A DNA stretch of 64,000 nt from positions 62,001 through 126,000 of the forward strand of contig NZ_CP102845.1 in assembly GCF_013307435.2 (NCBI RefSeq), in the 5' to 3' direction. Source of the stretch: Microvirga terrae (GTDB lineage Bacteria > Pseudomonadota > Alphaproteobacteria > Rhizobiales > Beijerinckiaceae). Shown one piece after another: positions 7,866-19,210 of the stretch. Both the position numbers and the translations under genes were made by a program. The notes below the pieces were generated by a model. It did not search any database, was not told the origin of the DNA, and saw only the letters and a program-made list of their open reading frames with translations. The number at the start of each line of letters is the position of its first letter. Position 1 is the stretch's first letter.

Positions 7866-8252
7866 TCAGGCCGCGAGGCCGACCGCGCCCGCCGTCTCGC
7901 CGCGGTAGATGCAGCCCTCCGTGGAGCCGGGCATGCCGCGCCGGAGCTCGACTTCTTCGAGGTTCGGGAAGCGCGCCTTGACCAGCCTCCAGATATACGT
8001 GGTGACGTTCTCCAGGGACGCGATGCCAATCTCGGTGTTGAGATCGAGGTTGCCGTGATCGAGGCCCGATCCGTGCTCGCCCTTGATCTCCTTGATGTAG
8101 TTCTCGACGTCGTAGAGATTGACCGGCCAGCCATAGACCTCGTCGACCGGACCGCCGAAGGTGAGCTTGACGATGAAGGTATGCCCGTGCAGCCCGGAAT
8201 AGGGCGCCACCGAATGCGCGGCCTCGAACGTAAACTCGCAATATGTCTTCAT
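7866..8252 (-). CDS. 6-pyruvoyl-tetrahydropterin synthase / QueD family protein
   Basis: The 128-residue protein has the family's zinc histidines: His13 in AAHS and His22/His24 in LHGHTF, and the later GLDHGNLD segment. In QueD and PTPS a catalytic Cys sits four residues before the HGH motif; here that position is Tyr18 (PYSGLHGH), and no Glu replaces it as in the folate-type variant. Metal binding therefore looks intact but the standard catalytic nucleophile is absent, so a 6-carboxytetrahydropterin synthase role in queuosine synthesis is uncertain. No other queuosine genes are nearby. Confidence 0.78.
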   Translation of the reverse strand: MKTYCEFTFEAAHSVAPYSGLHGHTFIVKLTFGGPVDEVYGWPVNLYDVENYIKEIKGEHGSGLDHGNLDLNTEIGIASLENVTTYIWRLVKARFPNLEEVELRRGMPGSTEGCIYRGETAGAVGLAA

Positions 8253-8449
8253 TCACCCTGCTCCCGTCGCCGGTTGTTTGCTGATTGCTGTCCCAAAGGC
8301 GCGGCCTGCTGAGCAGCCGTTCCGCTTCTTCGCATGTCCGCGTTCAGGCAATGGAAAATGTGCCTAGCATATTTCGCCTTGCCGATAAAACCCGAGGATA
8401 CGTTTCAGCCATCGAGCGCTCATCGCGACGAGCGCCGGGTGTTTGCCGA

Positions 8450-10384
8450 CTAAGCGACTTGGACCTTGTGCTTGAGCGCCGCCATCGTATGAACCAGTTC
8501 CCGAGCCGGCTTCGGACGCCCGAAGAAGTAGCCTTGTGCATCGGTGCATCCGGCCGCTTGGATCTGCCGCAGTTGATCCTCCGTCTCGATCCCTTCGGCC
8601 ACGGTGGGCATGCCCAGGCTTGCGCCCAGATTGGCGATGGACTGCACGATCGCCAGGCAGTCCGCCCGCTGAGACATCTCCCGCACGAAGGACTGGTCGA
8701 TCTTGATTTTGTCGAAGGGGAAGCTGCGCAGATAGCTCAGGGACGAGTAGCCGGTGCCGAAATCGTCCATTGCGATGCGCACGCCGAGCCGGCGCAGCTG
8801 ATGGAGCGTGGAGATAGTCATCTCGTTGTCCTGGAGCAGCACCGACTCGGTGATCTCCAGCTCCAGCCGATTCGGAGCCAGTCCGGACACGGCCAGGGCC
8901 CGGCTGACGCTCTGCACGAGTCCCCGGTTCCTGAACTGGATCGGCGAGAGATTGACCGCGACATGAACGTCGCCCGGCCAGCTCGCCGCTTCCTTGCAGG
9001 CTTCCTCGATGATCCAGTCGCCGAGGGGCAGGATGAGGCCGGTCTCCTCGATCACCGGGATGAACTCCGCCGGCGGAACGAGACCGCGCTCCGGATGGTG
9101 CCAGCGCAGGAGCGCTTCGAAGCCGCCGATCTCGTTCTTCTGGATGTTGATCTGCGGCTGGTAGAACAGCTCGAACTCGCCATTGCCGATGGCCTTGCGC
9201 AGATCGACTTCCAGGGCGCGGCGGGCCTGAAGCTGCTCGTCCATGTCCGGCTCGAAAAAGCGGAACGTACCCCGGCCATCGGCCTTGGCGTGGTAGAGCG
9301 CCATGTCCGCGTGCTTCAGAATCTGGCTCGGCGTCATGTTCTTCTGCGCCAGCGCAATGCCGATGCTGGTGCCGATGAACAGTTCCTGGCCGTTTACCCG
9401 GAAGGGCGCGCGCAGAGCCTCGACGATGCGCGCCGCGAGGGCGGCGCTCTCCTCTGACCGGCGGATTCCCGTCTGGAGGATGGCGAACTCGTCGCCGCCG
9501 AACCGGGAGATCAGATTTCGCACATGGCCTTCGCTGGCCGGAATGCAGGCGCGAAGGCGATCGGCCACGGCCTTGAGAAGATCGTCGCCGGTTTCATGTC
9601 CGAAGGAGTCGTTCACGTCCTTGAAATGGTCCAGATCGAGATAGGAAACGGAGACTGTGCGCCCATTCGCCTTCAGGCGCACGAGGGCGTGCTCGAGCTC
9701 GTTGCGGAGCACCACGCGGTTGGGCAGACCCGTGAGCGAATCCTGGTGCGCCAGGACGTGCAGCTCCTCATGAGCCCGACCCAGCAGCCGGTTGTGCTTG
9801 TCGAGCAGGAAGATCAGGACGACGCCGACGAGAATCAGGCTTGCCGCGATGCCGGAGAAGGCCCAATGCAGCCGGATCAGTTCCTGCTGATCCTTCTGGA
9901 CCAGTGCGGCTCCGTGGTTATGGGCCACGGATGCAAGCTGCGAAAGCCTGCCTTCCAGGGGGCGCAGAAGGTCGAGCGCGTGTTTGGCTGCCGTTGGATC
10001 CTGCTCGATTTGAGCGATCAAGGGCTGGGCGGCGGCGAGCCTCTCCTGGAACTCGCGGAGGGTGGCGTGATGCTCGGGATTTCGCTGAAGAAGATCCTGG
10101 AAGCTCCCCTCGTTCAAGATCCGAGCCCTGCCAAGCAGGATGTCATAGCGCAGGTCGACCTCATCCTTGTCGACATCGCTTCCCGGCCCTCCGAACTCGG
10201 CCAGGCGTTGCTCGAGACGGATGAACTCGGAGGCGGCTTGCCCGGCTTCCCAGGCCGGGTTGTAGACGGAGATCTGCTGCAATGCACCCTGGCGCTGAAC
10301 CACCAGCACCGAGATGTAGATGCCGGCAATCAGAAAGCCGCCGATGACGATCGCAATGACCGTTTTGAAGGTGCGCAGGGACAA
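8450..10384 (-). CDS. Membrane-bound GGDEF-EAL c-di-GMP protein
   Basis: The 644-residue protein has two membrane helices (about residues 8-28 and 185-205) flanking a helical periplasmic sensor of about 150 residues. Then follow a GGDEF domain with intact FGGDEFA, and an EAL domain with intact FEALLRW, DDFGTGYSS and KIDQSFV. Both cyclase and phosphodiesterase motifs are complete, so either or both activities are possible; no RxxD inhibitory site precedes GGDEF. TTG 10384 is chosen because GGAGG lies nine bases upstream; an earlier TTG at 10447 would overlap the upstream gene. It follows the SUOX-fold gene by 32 bases. Confidence 0.88.
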   Translation of the reverse strand: MSLRTFKTVIAIVIGGFLIAGIYISVLVVQRQGALQQISVYNPAWEAGQAASEFIRLEQRLAEFGGPGSDVDKDEVDLRYDILLGRARILNEGSFQDLLQRNPEHHATLREFQERLAAAQPLIAQIEQDPTAAKHALDLLRPLEGRLSQLASVAHNHGAALVQKDQQELIRLHWAFSGIAASLILVGVVLIFLLDKHNRLLGRAHEELHVLAHQDSLTGLPNRVVLRNELEHALVRLKANGRTVSVSYLDLDHFKDVNDSFGHETGDDLLKAVADRLRACIPASEGHVRNLISRFGGDEFAILQTGIRRSEESAALAARIVEALRAPFRVNGQELFIGTSIGIALAQKNMTPSQILKHADMALYHAKADGRGTFRFFEPDMDEQLQARRALEVDLRKAIGNGEFELFYQPQINIQKNEIGGFEALLRWHHPERGLVPPAEFIPVIEETGLILPLGDWIIEEACKEAASWPGDVHVAVNLSPIQFRNRGLVQSVSRALAVSGLAPNRLELEITESVLLQDNEMTISTLHQLRRLGVRIAMDDFGTGYSSLSYLRSFPFDKIKIDQSFVREMSQRADCLAIVQSIANLGASLGMPTVAEGIETEDQLRQIQAAGCTDAQGYFFGRPKPARELVHTMAALKHKVQVA

Positions 10385-10416
10385 GTGCTGGGGCCTCCGA
10401 GGCCTGCCGACGGGCG

Positions 10417-10935
10417 CTACTTCACTTCGATCTTGGCGACCTGCCAAGCCGAGCGGGCGTAGTAGGTCTGAGTCTTGAGCTCGGGATTGCTGTCGTACGG
10501 ATAGACGATGAAGAGCGGACCTTTGTCGCGCACGGGCATGTACTCTCCGTCCCGCTTGAGAGCGAGGATGACGTTGAATTTGGCGAAATCCGCCATCGGG
10601 ATCTCGGTGGCGTAATCATTGAGCGCGATAACCGAGACGCGCTCGCCCTTGGCCTCGACCTGCTTCATCAGCTTGTCGAGCGACACGCCTTCGAACTTGA
10701 CCTTGCCGTCGTACCAGGGCGTCGTCGTCTCGATGGTGACGAGGCCGAGGGATTCCAGCATGGCCCGGTCGAACTGCGCCGTGTTGTCCTTGTTGGTGAC
10801 GCCGATCTTGCCCGTGATCGTGAGGATCGGCCGCTCCTTGGGGACCGCGAGCGATGCGGCATACGCCGCGCCGATTATTCCTAGGAACGCAATGAGCGTC
10901 CCCAGCAGGCCCGTTCTCATCTTGGCGCCAAGCAT
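10417..10935 (-). CDS. Exported SUOX-fold (molybdopterin-binding-like) protein
   Basis: The 172-residue protein has an N-terminal signal or anchor helix (GLLGTLIAFLGIIGAAYA) and a domain like the oxidoreductase molybdopterin-binding fold: a strand-rich start (LTITGKIGVTN), TPWYDGKVKFEGVSLDKLM and a C-terminal GPLFIVYPYD segment. It contains no cysteine, so the Mo-ligating Cys of sulfite oxidases is missing and cofactor binding is doubtful. It lies directly upstream of the GGDEF-EAL gene and could be its periplasmic ligand-binding partner; that is an inference from context. The start could also be ATG 10920. Confidence 0.75.
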   Translation of the reverse strand: MLGAKMRTGLLGTLIAFLGIIGAAYAASLAVPKERPILTITGKIGVTNKDNTAQFDRAMLESLGLVTIETTTPWYDGKVKFEGVSLDKLMKQVEAKGERVSVIALNDYATEIPMADFAKFNVILALKRDGEYMPVRDKGPLFIVYPYDSNPELKTQTYYARSAWQVAKIEVK

Positions 10936-11094
10936 GCAGATCCCCTACGGAAATTAATGTAAGCGATAGAAACACATAAAATTGATCGAAGTGTTACACA
11001 ACTCGACCTCGGAAGTAAAAGCGGCGAATGCGCCGGTGTTATTTTGTAATGGTTATCTGAACGTATCGGTGTGAAATGCTCGACTGTGCCGACA

Positions 11095-11127
11095 AAGAAA
11101 AACCGCCCCGCACGGCGTGCGAGGCGG
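11095..11127 (-). terminator. Rho-independent terminator of the ring-cleaving dioxygenase gene
   Basis: On the minus strand a GC-rich hairpin (CCGCCTCGCAC against GTGCGGGGCGG) is followed by TTTTTCTTTG, a textbook terminator 42 bases past the stop of the dioxygenase. Confidence 0.85.
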
Positions 11128-11169
11128 CGTCAGGACAGCAGTCCTTTTCGTCGTGAGAGCAGCGTCCGC

Positions 11170-12108
11170 CTAGAGCGGCTTCAGGCCGGCCTCGATCTGC
11201 GCCCGGCGCGGCTCCAGGAAGGGCGGCAGGGCCAAGCTCTCGCCGAGCTTGTCCATGGGCTCGTCCGTGGCGAAGCCCGGTCCGTCCGTGGCGATCTCGA
11301 ACAGGATCCCGTTCGGCTCCCGGAAGTAGAGGCTCCGGAAGTAATAGCGATCGACCGGACCGCTGGAGGGCGCCCTGAGGGATTGCAGCCGCTCCCAGCA
11401 TTCCTGATAGGTCTGCTCGTTGGGCGTCCTGAAGGCCACGTGATGCACGCCTCCCGCTCCCGGGCGGGCCGGGGACAGACCGGGCTCCACCGCAACGTGC
11501 AGCTCCGCGGCCGGACCGCCCTGGCCCATCTCGAACACGTGGACCGGGGTGTCGCCGACCCGGTATTCGCGCGCAACGCGCATGTCCATGGCCTCGGTCA
11601 GCACGCGGGCTGTCCGGTCGAGCTTCGGCACGCTGATTCGGATGGGGCCGAGGCCGCGGATCTGATACTCGACCGGCACCGGGCTCTGCTCCCAGGGATG
11701 GACCTCGCCCTGCCCGCCGTCGTCGACGAGGCTGAGGCGCTGACCTTCGAAATCTTCGAAATCGACGGTGAGCCGTCCGTCACGCTCCGCAATCGCCTCG
11801 CTGCGGATGTCGAGGCTCTTGAAGCGATCCTGCCACCATTGCAGCGCCTTCTCGCCGTTCACGCGCAGGGCGGTCTGCGAGATGCTGTGCGTGCCGCGCC
11901 GCTCGCGCTCGACGGGCCAGTCGAAGAACGTGATGTCCGTGCCGGGCGAGGCCTTTCCGTCTGCGTAGAACAGATGATAGGCGCTCACGTCGTCCTGGTT
12001 CACCGTCTTCTTCACGAGGCGCATTCCCAGAGCCTGCGTATAGAAGGCGTGGTTGCGGGGCGCGTCCGCGGTGACGGCCGTCAAATGGTGAATTCCCGTC
12101 AGTTGCAT
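11170..12108 (-). CDS. Ring-cleaving dioxygenase, tandem VOC (MhqO-like)
   Basis: The 312-residue protein consists of two VOC modules: the first starts [20 protein letters not shown] with His at the metal site, the second contains [13 protein letters not shown]. The Glu ligand in [14 protein letters not shown] completes an Fe(II) triad. This length and motif order match extradiol dioxygenases of the MhqO type, which open hydroquinone-like rings. ATG 12108 starts the family sequence; the longer frame is unlike it. The gene stands alone between two terminators. Confidence 0.85.
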   Translation of the reverse strand: MQLTGIHHLTAVTADAPRNHAFYTQALGMRLVKKTVNQDDVSAYHLFYADGKASPGTDITFFDWPVERERRGTHSISQTALRVNGEKALQWWQDRFKSLDIRSEAIAERDGRLTVDFEDFEGQRLSLVDDGGQGEVHPWEQSPVPVEYQIRGLGPIRISVPKLDRTARVLTEAMDMRVAREYRVGDTPVHVFEMGQGGPAAELHVAVEPGLSPARPGAGGVHHVAFRTPNEQTYQECWERLQSLRAPSSGPVDRYYFRSLYFREPNGILFEIATDGPGFATDEPMDKLGESLALPPFLEPRRAQIEAGLKPL

Positions 12109-12202
12109 GGTGGTTTCTCCATCGAAGTTGCGATGAAGATAGACCTGCGGTGATGGCCTTGCGACCCCGCGGGACGCCAAGGCTTTCTTGCCGGAATGCA
12201 AG

Positions 12203-12229
12203 AACACCCCGGCGGACGGCCGGGGTGTT
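12203..12229 (-). terminator. Hairpin terminator between amidohydrolase and dioxygenase
   Basis: AACACCCCGGC (12203-12213) and GCCGGGGTGTT (12219-12229) form a perfect 11-bp stem with a 5-base loop. The hairpin lies just past the stop of the minus-strand amidohydrolase; the tail after it is only moderately T-rich, so termination strength is uncertain. Confidence 0.65.
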
Positions 12230-12253
12230 TGCACAATTGACGATATCGGTCCG

Positions 12254-13690
12254 TCAGGCGGCCTTCGCCCGCAGATCGTCCGGAGTGACGTCCTCCGGGA
12301 TCGGACAGCGATAATCCCGGCCGCCGGTGCGCTCCTTCAGCTCCGCCTTGGCGCGAAGAACGAGGTCCGGATTGCGCAGGCAGTCCGCCGCCGTGGCCGC
12401 CATGGCCTTGGCGGCCAGCACCATGCCCTTGTGGGCTGCCGGGAGGTTGCCCTGGGTGACGAGCTGCCATGTGTGGAACGGGGTGCCGATGGCAAAGCAG
12501 GCTGTATGGCATTGAACCGTCGGGACGATCCAGCTCACGTCGCCCACGTCGGTCGTGCCCATCATGACGTCTTCGCGAACCGGCATGGCGAGCACGCCGT
12601 CGTGCAGGATCTTGGTCCTGAGCGAGAGATCGTGCGGCTTGACGCTCGCCAGGATGTCCTCGTCCGTGAGCGCCTCCTTCTGGAGTCTCTCGGCGAACGC
12701 GAAGTCGGCCTCGTCGAAGCCGGGTGGCCCGAGGCGGCGCATGTTCTCGTACATGGCCCCCTGTAGCGCCTTGTTGGGCACGACATTCGAGGTGGCGTCC
12801 GTGATCTGCACCGAAACGGAGGTTTCCGTCATCAGGGAGGCGCCTTCCGCGATCTTCTTCACGCGCTCGAACAGCCGCTCGGTATCGGGAAGATGGGGCG
12901 AGCGCACGAGGTAGAGCGTTTCCGCGAAGGCCTGCACCACGTTCGGCGCGTTGCCGCCCGTGTTGGTGGTGGCGTAATGCACGCGGGCGTCGGACGGCAT
13001 GTGCTCGCGCATGTAGTTCACGCCCACGTTCATCAGCTCGACCGCGTCGAGCGCCGACCGGCCCACATGGGGTGCAGCGGCCGCGTGCGCGGCGCGGCCC
13101 CTGAAGCGGAAATAGGCCTGGATGCAGGCGAGCGACGATGCGGTCTGCACCTCGTTCACCACGCTCGGGTGCCAGCAGAAGGCGGCGTCGAGATCGTCGA
13201 ACAGGCCCGCGCGGGCCATGAAGGTTTTGCCGGAGCCGCTCTCCTCCGCGGGACAGCCGTAATAGCGCACGGTCCCGGCGATTCCTTCCGCGTGAAGCGC
13301 ATCCTTGAGAGCGACCGCAGCGAGCGCGGAACCAGCCCCCAGCAGGTTGTGGCCGCAGCCATGGCCCGGCATCCCGGCCGCCGTCGGGGCATGGTCGACG
13401 CGCCCGGATTCCTGCGCGAGATCCGGCAGGGCATCGAACTCGCCCAGGATCCCGACGACCGGTCCGCCGTTTCCGAATTCGGCCATGAAGGCGGTCGCCA
13501 TGCCGCCGACATTCGTCGTGATGCGGAAACCCTCGCGCTCCAGTAGGGCGATCTGCTCACGGACGGCGCGGTGCTCCTCGAAAGCGAGTTCGGGGGCGGC
13601 CCAGATGCGGTCGCTCAGATCGCAGTAGTCTTCGGCCTTGGCGTCGACGTGACGGGCGATCGCCTCGAGGCTCAGTCGGTCGTTGTGCAT
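12254..13690 (-). CDS. M20 family amidohydrolase (AbgB-like)
   Basis: The 478-residue protein has the M20 metallopeptidase pattern: GEFDALPD early, the metal motif [12 protein letters not shown], the Glu-Glu pair in [10 protein letters not shown] and a dimerisation domain starting with [12 protein letters not shown]. Length and motifs match the aminobenzoyl-glutamate hydrolase subunit B group. It would hydrolyse an amide bond of an N-acyl amino acid or similar. No AbgA partner is adjacent. ATG 13690 is used; an ATG at 13708 would add six residues, and neither has a strong Shine-Dalgarno. Confidence 0.85.
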   Translation of the reverse strand: MHNDRLSLEAIARHVDAKAEDYCDLSDRIWAAPELAFEEHRAVREQIALLEREGFRITTNVGGMATAFMAEFGNGGPVVGILGEFDALPDLAQESGRVDHAPTAAGMPGHGCGHNLLGAGSALAAVALKDALHAEGIAGTVRYYGCPAEESGSGKTFMARAGLFDDLDAAFCWHPSVVNEVQTASSLACIQAYFRFRGRAAHAAAAPHVGRSALDAVELMNVGVNYMREHMPSDARVHYATTNTGGNAPNVVQAFAETLYLVRSPHLPDTERLFERVKKIAEGASLMTETSVSVQITDATSNVVPNKALQGAMYENMRRLGPPGFDEADFAFAERLQKEALTDEDILASVKPHDLSLRTKILHDGVLAMPVREDVMMGTTDVGDVSWIVPTVQCHTACFAIGTPFHTWQLVTQGNLPAAHKGMVLAAKAMAATAADCLRNPDLVLRAKAELKERTGGRDYRCPIPEDVTPDDLRAKAA

Positions 13691-13865
13691 AACGTTATGA
13701 TGTCTCATCGATGAGGAGTGGGCAAACACTATTGTCGATCGCCCCGAGGCGAAAGAGCGGGGCTCCGCATTGCAGGAGGGACAAATCCGCATGTGTCCCG
13801 ACGATCGGTCGAGGCGCGGGACGCGGAGGCTCGTCCCTGTCGGAGATGGGGTGCGGTCACCTGGT

Positions 13866-15719
<1,854 letters not shown>

Positions 15720-15980
15720 CGTCGCGTCTCATGGTCTCCGACCCGAATCAGCCGAGCGAGGAGCGAAATGATGCAACACTCTTTGTCCCTGAGGTGACAA
15801 TCGCGCGAAGTTGATGACCTGTCCGGCGGCCGAGACACTCGACCACCGGTCTTGTTGAAGGCCGGATGAGCGGTATCCCGTGATCGATCCGTCAGGCGGT
15901 GGCAGCCGTCTCGGCGATCGGATCATGAAGTCGTTTCCAAGAAGCCGCTGTGGCTGTATTCTTGGCGCTGGAGAACCGCC

Positions 15981-16355
15981 ATGGTGGAGCTTGCACCGAG
16001 CTCAGTCATTCTGTGGGATACCCTCAAGCTGTCGGCCGAGCCGTTGCGAGGGCGCTGCGATATCCTGGTCGTGGCCCGGGTGAAGGTCCAGACGAGCGGA
16101 CGAAAAGGCTTCGACGAGTATCGCATCAACTTCGAGCTGAACAGACATCACGGCCTCGTGTCCCATGACACCGAGGTCCTGACGCCGGCTGCTGGAGCGG
16201 ATGAGCCCCTCTGGAGATACTCGGGACGGCGCGATCTTGTTGTGGCCGTCAAGAACCGCTTTCTCGCAACCCAACTCTACGCGCACGTCGCCGGTCAGCT
16301 GGGCTGGATGCCTGAGCAGCGCACGGACTTGATTCAGGCGCCCTTGGACCCCTGA
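15981..16355 (+). CDS. Hypothetical protein (124 aa)
   Basis: ATG 15981 has GGAG about eight bases upstream and the frame is open for 124 codons. The product is soluble and mixed alpha/beta (ILVVARVKVQTSG, RRDLVVAVKNRFLATQLYAHVAGQ), with no signal peptide, membrane helix or recognised motif. It converges on the HerA-like ATPase gene. Confidence 0.55.
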   Translation: MVELAPSSVILWDTLKLSAEPLRGRCDILVVARVKVQTSGRKGFDEYRINFELNRHHGLVSHDTEVLTPAAGADEPLWRYSGRRDLVVAVKNRFLATQLYAHVAGQLGWMPEQRTDLIQAPLDP

Positions 16356-16408
16356 GGCCATGAACGGGTGAGACGTCTGCGGCTCATCGGCATCGGCGAT
16401 GACAAGAG

Positions 16409-17953
16409 CTATCCCACCGCGAACAGATCTCGCGTCTCCGGTGCCTGCGGCTCCTCGAAGGCGTTCGGGTCGCCCGGGCCGGTCTCCCAGCCGAGGTCGG
16501 GGAGCGCGATGATGCGCAGCCCCCGCGGGTCGTTGCGGGTCACGACGATGTTGCGGCTTTCCATATAGGCGATGAGGCGCCGGGCGCGACCGGGCGAGCG
16601 GCTGCCGCAGGCGCGGGCGATCTCGCCGTCCGGCGGGCAGGCCGAGCCCTCCATGGCGGCCCGCGCGATGAGCAGGAAGACGCCCTGGATGTCCTCGGCG
16701 AGATCCGCCGCGAAGGCGACCGCCCTGTCCCATTCGGACCCCTCGGCCGTCGCCGTGTCGACGCCCGCGCGGGCGACCGCCAGGCGGCGCCGGAAGGCGT
16801 TGAGGTTCAGCGGCTCGCCGGAGACCCGGCGGATGCGGCAGCGGACGAGGAAATCCTGGTAAAGCACGGCGACCGACCGGAAGGCGGCCTCCGGATCGTC
16901 GAGGATCTCGCGCAGGATCGCATCGAGGGCGGCCTCGCGCTCGGCCTTGGACTGCTCGGTCTCCTGGGCCTGAGGCTCGGGCGCGGCGGCAGGCCGGGTG
17001 CGGGCGAGCTGGGCCAGGAGATCGTTGGTGGAGGGTGCCGGAGGCGCTGGAGGCGCCCGGCGGGGCATGACCGGACGGGCGATCACCTCATCCTCGCCGG
17101 CCTTGAAAATGAGGTCGCGGGCTTCTTCCTTGGGCTGCTCCGGGAGCGGCATGAGCTTGAAGCTGCCGCTGCGGGTCGAGGTCTCGACCGTACCGATGCG
17201 GATCGGCAGGGGGCGGCGCGACAAGGCCGGGCCGAGAGCCACGAAATGGCCGCGCTCGAGGTCACGGAACATCTCGGCCTGGCGGCGCTCCATGCCCAGG
17301 AGATCGGCCGCGCGGGCCATGTCGATGTCGAGGAAGGTGCGGCCCATGAGGAAGTTCGAGGCCTCCGCCGCGACGTTCTTCGCCAGCTTGGCGAGGCGCT
17401 GAGTGGCGATGATGCCGGCCAGCCCGCGCTTGCGGCCGCGGCACATGAGGTTGGTCATGGCCCCGAGCGACACCTTCCTGGCTTCGTCCGACACGTCGCC
17501 GGCGGCCGCAGGCGCGAAGAGCTGCGCCTCGTCCACCACCACGAGCATCGGGTACCAGTAGTCGCGCTCCGCATCGAAAAGGCCGCCGAGGAAGGCCGCC
17601 GCGCAGCGCATCTGCGCCTCGGCGTCGAGGCCCTCCAGGCTCAGCACCACGGAGACCCGGTGCTGGCGCACGCGGGCGGCGATGCGCTGCAGGTCGCCCT
17701 CGCTGCGGGAGGCATCGACCACCACGTGGCCGAACCTGTCCGCGAGCGTGACGAAGTCGCCCTCCGGATCGATGATGGCCTGCTGGACGAGATTGGCGCT
17801 CTGCTCGAGGAGGCGGCGCAGGAGATGCGATTTGCCGGACCCGGAATTGCCCTGGACGAGCAGACGCGTCGCCAGAAGCTCCTCCAGATCGAGCAATGCC
17901 GATTGTCCTCCCGGTGCGGAAGACGCCACGCCCATGTCGATGCCGACCTTCAT
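16409..17953 (-). CDS. HerA/DUF87-like P-loop ATPase
   Basis: The 514-residue protein opens with a P-loop GNSGSGKSHLLRRLLEQ (about residues 35-50), then DPEGDF, Walker B LVVVDEAQLF and an arginine-rich segment ending IIATQRLAKLAK, as in HerA/FtsK-type ATPases. A Pro/Ala-rich linker (about 285-335) leads to a C-terminal domain of winged-helix character (EIARACGSRSPGRARRLIAYME). GGGAGG lies just before ATG 17953. DNA-end processing or translocation is the family theme; no NurA-type nuclease is next to it, so its partner is unknown. Confidence 0.8.
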   Translation of the reverse strand: MKVGIDMGVASSAPGGQSALLDLEELLATRLLVQGNSGSGKSHLLRRLLEQSANLVQQAIIDPEGDFVTLADRFGHVVVDASRSEGDLQRIAARVRQHRVSVVLSLEGLDAEAQMRCAAAFLGGLFDAERDYWYPMLVVVDEAQLFAPAAAGDVSDEARKVSLGAMTNLMCRGRKRGLAGIIATQRLAKLAKNVAAEASNFLMGRTFLDIDMARAADLLGMERRQAEMFRDLERGHFVALGPALSRRPLPIRIGTVETSTRSGSFKLMPLPEQPKEEARDLIFKAGEDEVIARPVMPRRAPPAPPAPSTNDLLAQLARTRPAAAPEPQAQETEQSKAEREAALDAILREILDDPEAAFRSVAVLYQDFLVRCRIRRVSGEPLNLNAFRRRLAVARAGVDTATAEGSEWDRAVAFAADLAEDIQGVFLLIARAAMEGSACPPDGEIARACGSRSPGRARRLIAYMESRNIVVTRNDPRGLRIIALPDLGWETGPGDPNAFEEPQAPETRDLFAVG

Positions 17954-18153
17954 CAGCCTCCCTCTTGCCGTCTAAAAACGATCCGGTTCGGTCCTAACAC
18001 GGCAAGGCTTAAGGAAGTGCCGGGCCGAGATCATTCCTCCACAGGCGAAATAGGCTGTCCCCAGGCATGACGCCGCAGGTTTGCGCGAAACATGTGCGCC
18101 TCCGGACGATTGACTTGCACGATGTCCGTGGACCTCGATGCAGAAGAGGATCG

Positions 18154-18408
18154 ATGCCCGTCGCGCCTCCCGCCAATCCCGTCCTTCATGCCGCTCCGGC
18201 TGTCGTCAAAGAAAAGGGAAGCCGGCCGGAGATCCTTGAGGCGGCGGCCGGTCGGTCCGTGATCCAGGAGGACGATTCCAGCGCCCCCATGCTCCCGCCG
18301 GCTGGCGCCTCGCGGGCCGATACGGTCTTTGCGACGGTCGGAACCATCCTGCTGCTGATCCTGGCCGTCGCGTTCATCTGGACCCTGTTCGGCCAGCGGC
18401 GCCGCTGA
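18154..18408 (+). CDS. Small single-pass membrane protein (84 aa)
   Basis: ATG 18154 is preceded by GAGGA. The N-terminal 55 residues are polar and Pro/Ala-rich; a single membrane helix (TVFATVGTILLLILAVAFIWTLF) ends four residues before a basic tail GQRRR, suggesting the N-terminus faces outward. No family recognised. It lies between the HerA-like gene and the TetR operon. Confidence 0.55.
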   Translation: MPVAPPANPVLHAAPAVVKEKGSRPEILEAAAGRSVIQEDDSSAPMLPPAGASRADTVFATVGTILLLILAVAFIWTLFGQRRR

Positions 18409-18525
18409 TCCTCTGGCGCGGTGCCGGCGGGATTGCCCGGCGCCTGCTCGGCCTGCATTCCCCTCCGCCACGCAGATTGCGCCGCACGGATCATGATTCG
18501 ACATCCAGGCATTTTCCCATTATCG

Positions 18526-18543
18526 TGACTGTCCAGTCAGTCA
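18526..18543 (+). promoter_or_regulatory. Palindromic operator upstream of the TetR efflux operon
   Basis: TGACTG-N6-CAGTCA is a perfect inverted repeat 20 bases before the GTG start of the TetR gene. Its form matches operators of AcrR/CecR-type regulators. Autorepression of the whole operon is the natural reading. Confidence 0.65.
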
Positions 18544-18562
18544 TTCTATTCGTGAGGATGTT

Positions 18563-19210
18563 GTGAGCGCTCGGCGAGGGACGAAACGGCAGGCTCCGGC
18601 CAGGAACGAAAGCGAGCGCCAGGCCAAGCTCCAGACGATCCTGGATGCGGCCTTGGATGTGTTTCTCGAGAACGGTTTCGCCGACGCCCGCCTTGACGAC
18701 GTTGCCGCCAGAGCAGGGGTCGCCAAGGGGACCTTGTATCTCTACGTGCCTTCCAAGCAGGCCCTGTTCGAGGCGCTGGTACGCTCCGGCATCGGCGGCC
18801 CCGTTGGGGCCATCGAGCAGAGAATCCCGGATCCCGATGTCTCGGCCGAGGATCAGCTCAGGGCATTGTTCCATGTCCTGAGGACGGAGATCCTCGGCAC
18901 GCGCCGCCGCGACATCGTCCGCCTCCTCCTGATGGAGGCGAGCCGCTTTCCCGAGCTGGCGGAGGTCTACCATCGGGAGGTGATCGTCAGAGGCCTGCGA
19001 ATCCTGCGCGGCATCGCCGACCGGGGTGTTGCCCGGGGCGAGTTCCGCTCGGACGAGATCGCGCGGTTCCCCCAGCTGGCCATCGCGCCGGCACTCGTCG
19101 CCCTGCTCTGGACGAGCCTCTTCCAGCGCTTCGATCCCATCGACATCGAGGCGATGCTGGAGGCGCATCTGACCCTGCTGATGAAAGCGCTGAAAGGGCA
19201 TCTGTCATGA
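18563..19210 (+). CDS. TetR/AcrR-family transcriptional repressor
   Basis: The 215-residue protein has the TetR HTH at about residues 25-65: ILDAALDVFLENGFADARLDDVAARAGVAKGTLYLYVPSK in segments, followed by a ligand-binding helical domain. GTG 18563 has a GAGG site. Its stop overlaps the ATG of the membrane fusion gene (ATGA), so it is the first gene of a coupled four-gene operon. The order TetR, HlyD, ABC ATPase, ABC-2 permease recalls E. coli cecR-ybhGFSR, which handles drugs such as chloramphenicol and cefoperazone. Confidence 0.9.
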   Translation: MSARRGTKRQAPARNESERQAKLQTILDAALDVFLENGFADARLDDVAARAGVAKGTLYLYVPSKQALFEALVRSGIGGPVGAIEQRIPDPDVSAEDQLRALFHVLRTEILGTRRRDIVRLLLMEASRFPELAEVYHREVIVRGLRILRGIADRGVARGEFRSDEIARFPQLAIAPALVALLWTSLFQRFDPIDIEAMLEAHLTLLMKALKGHLS

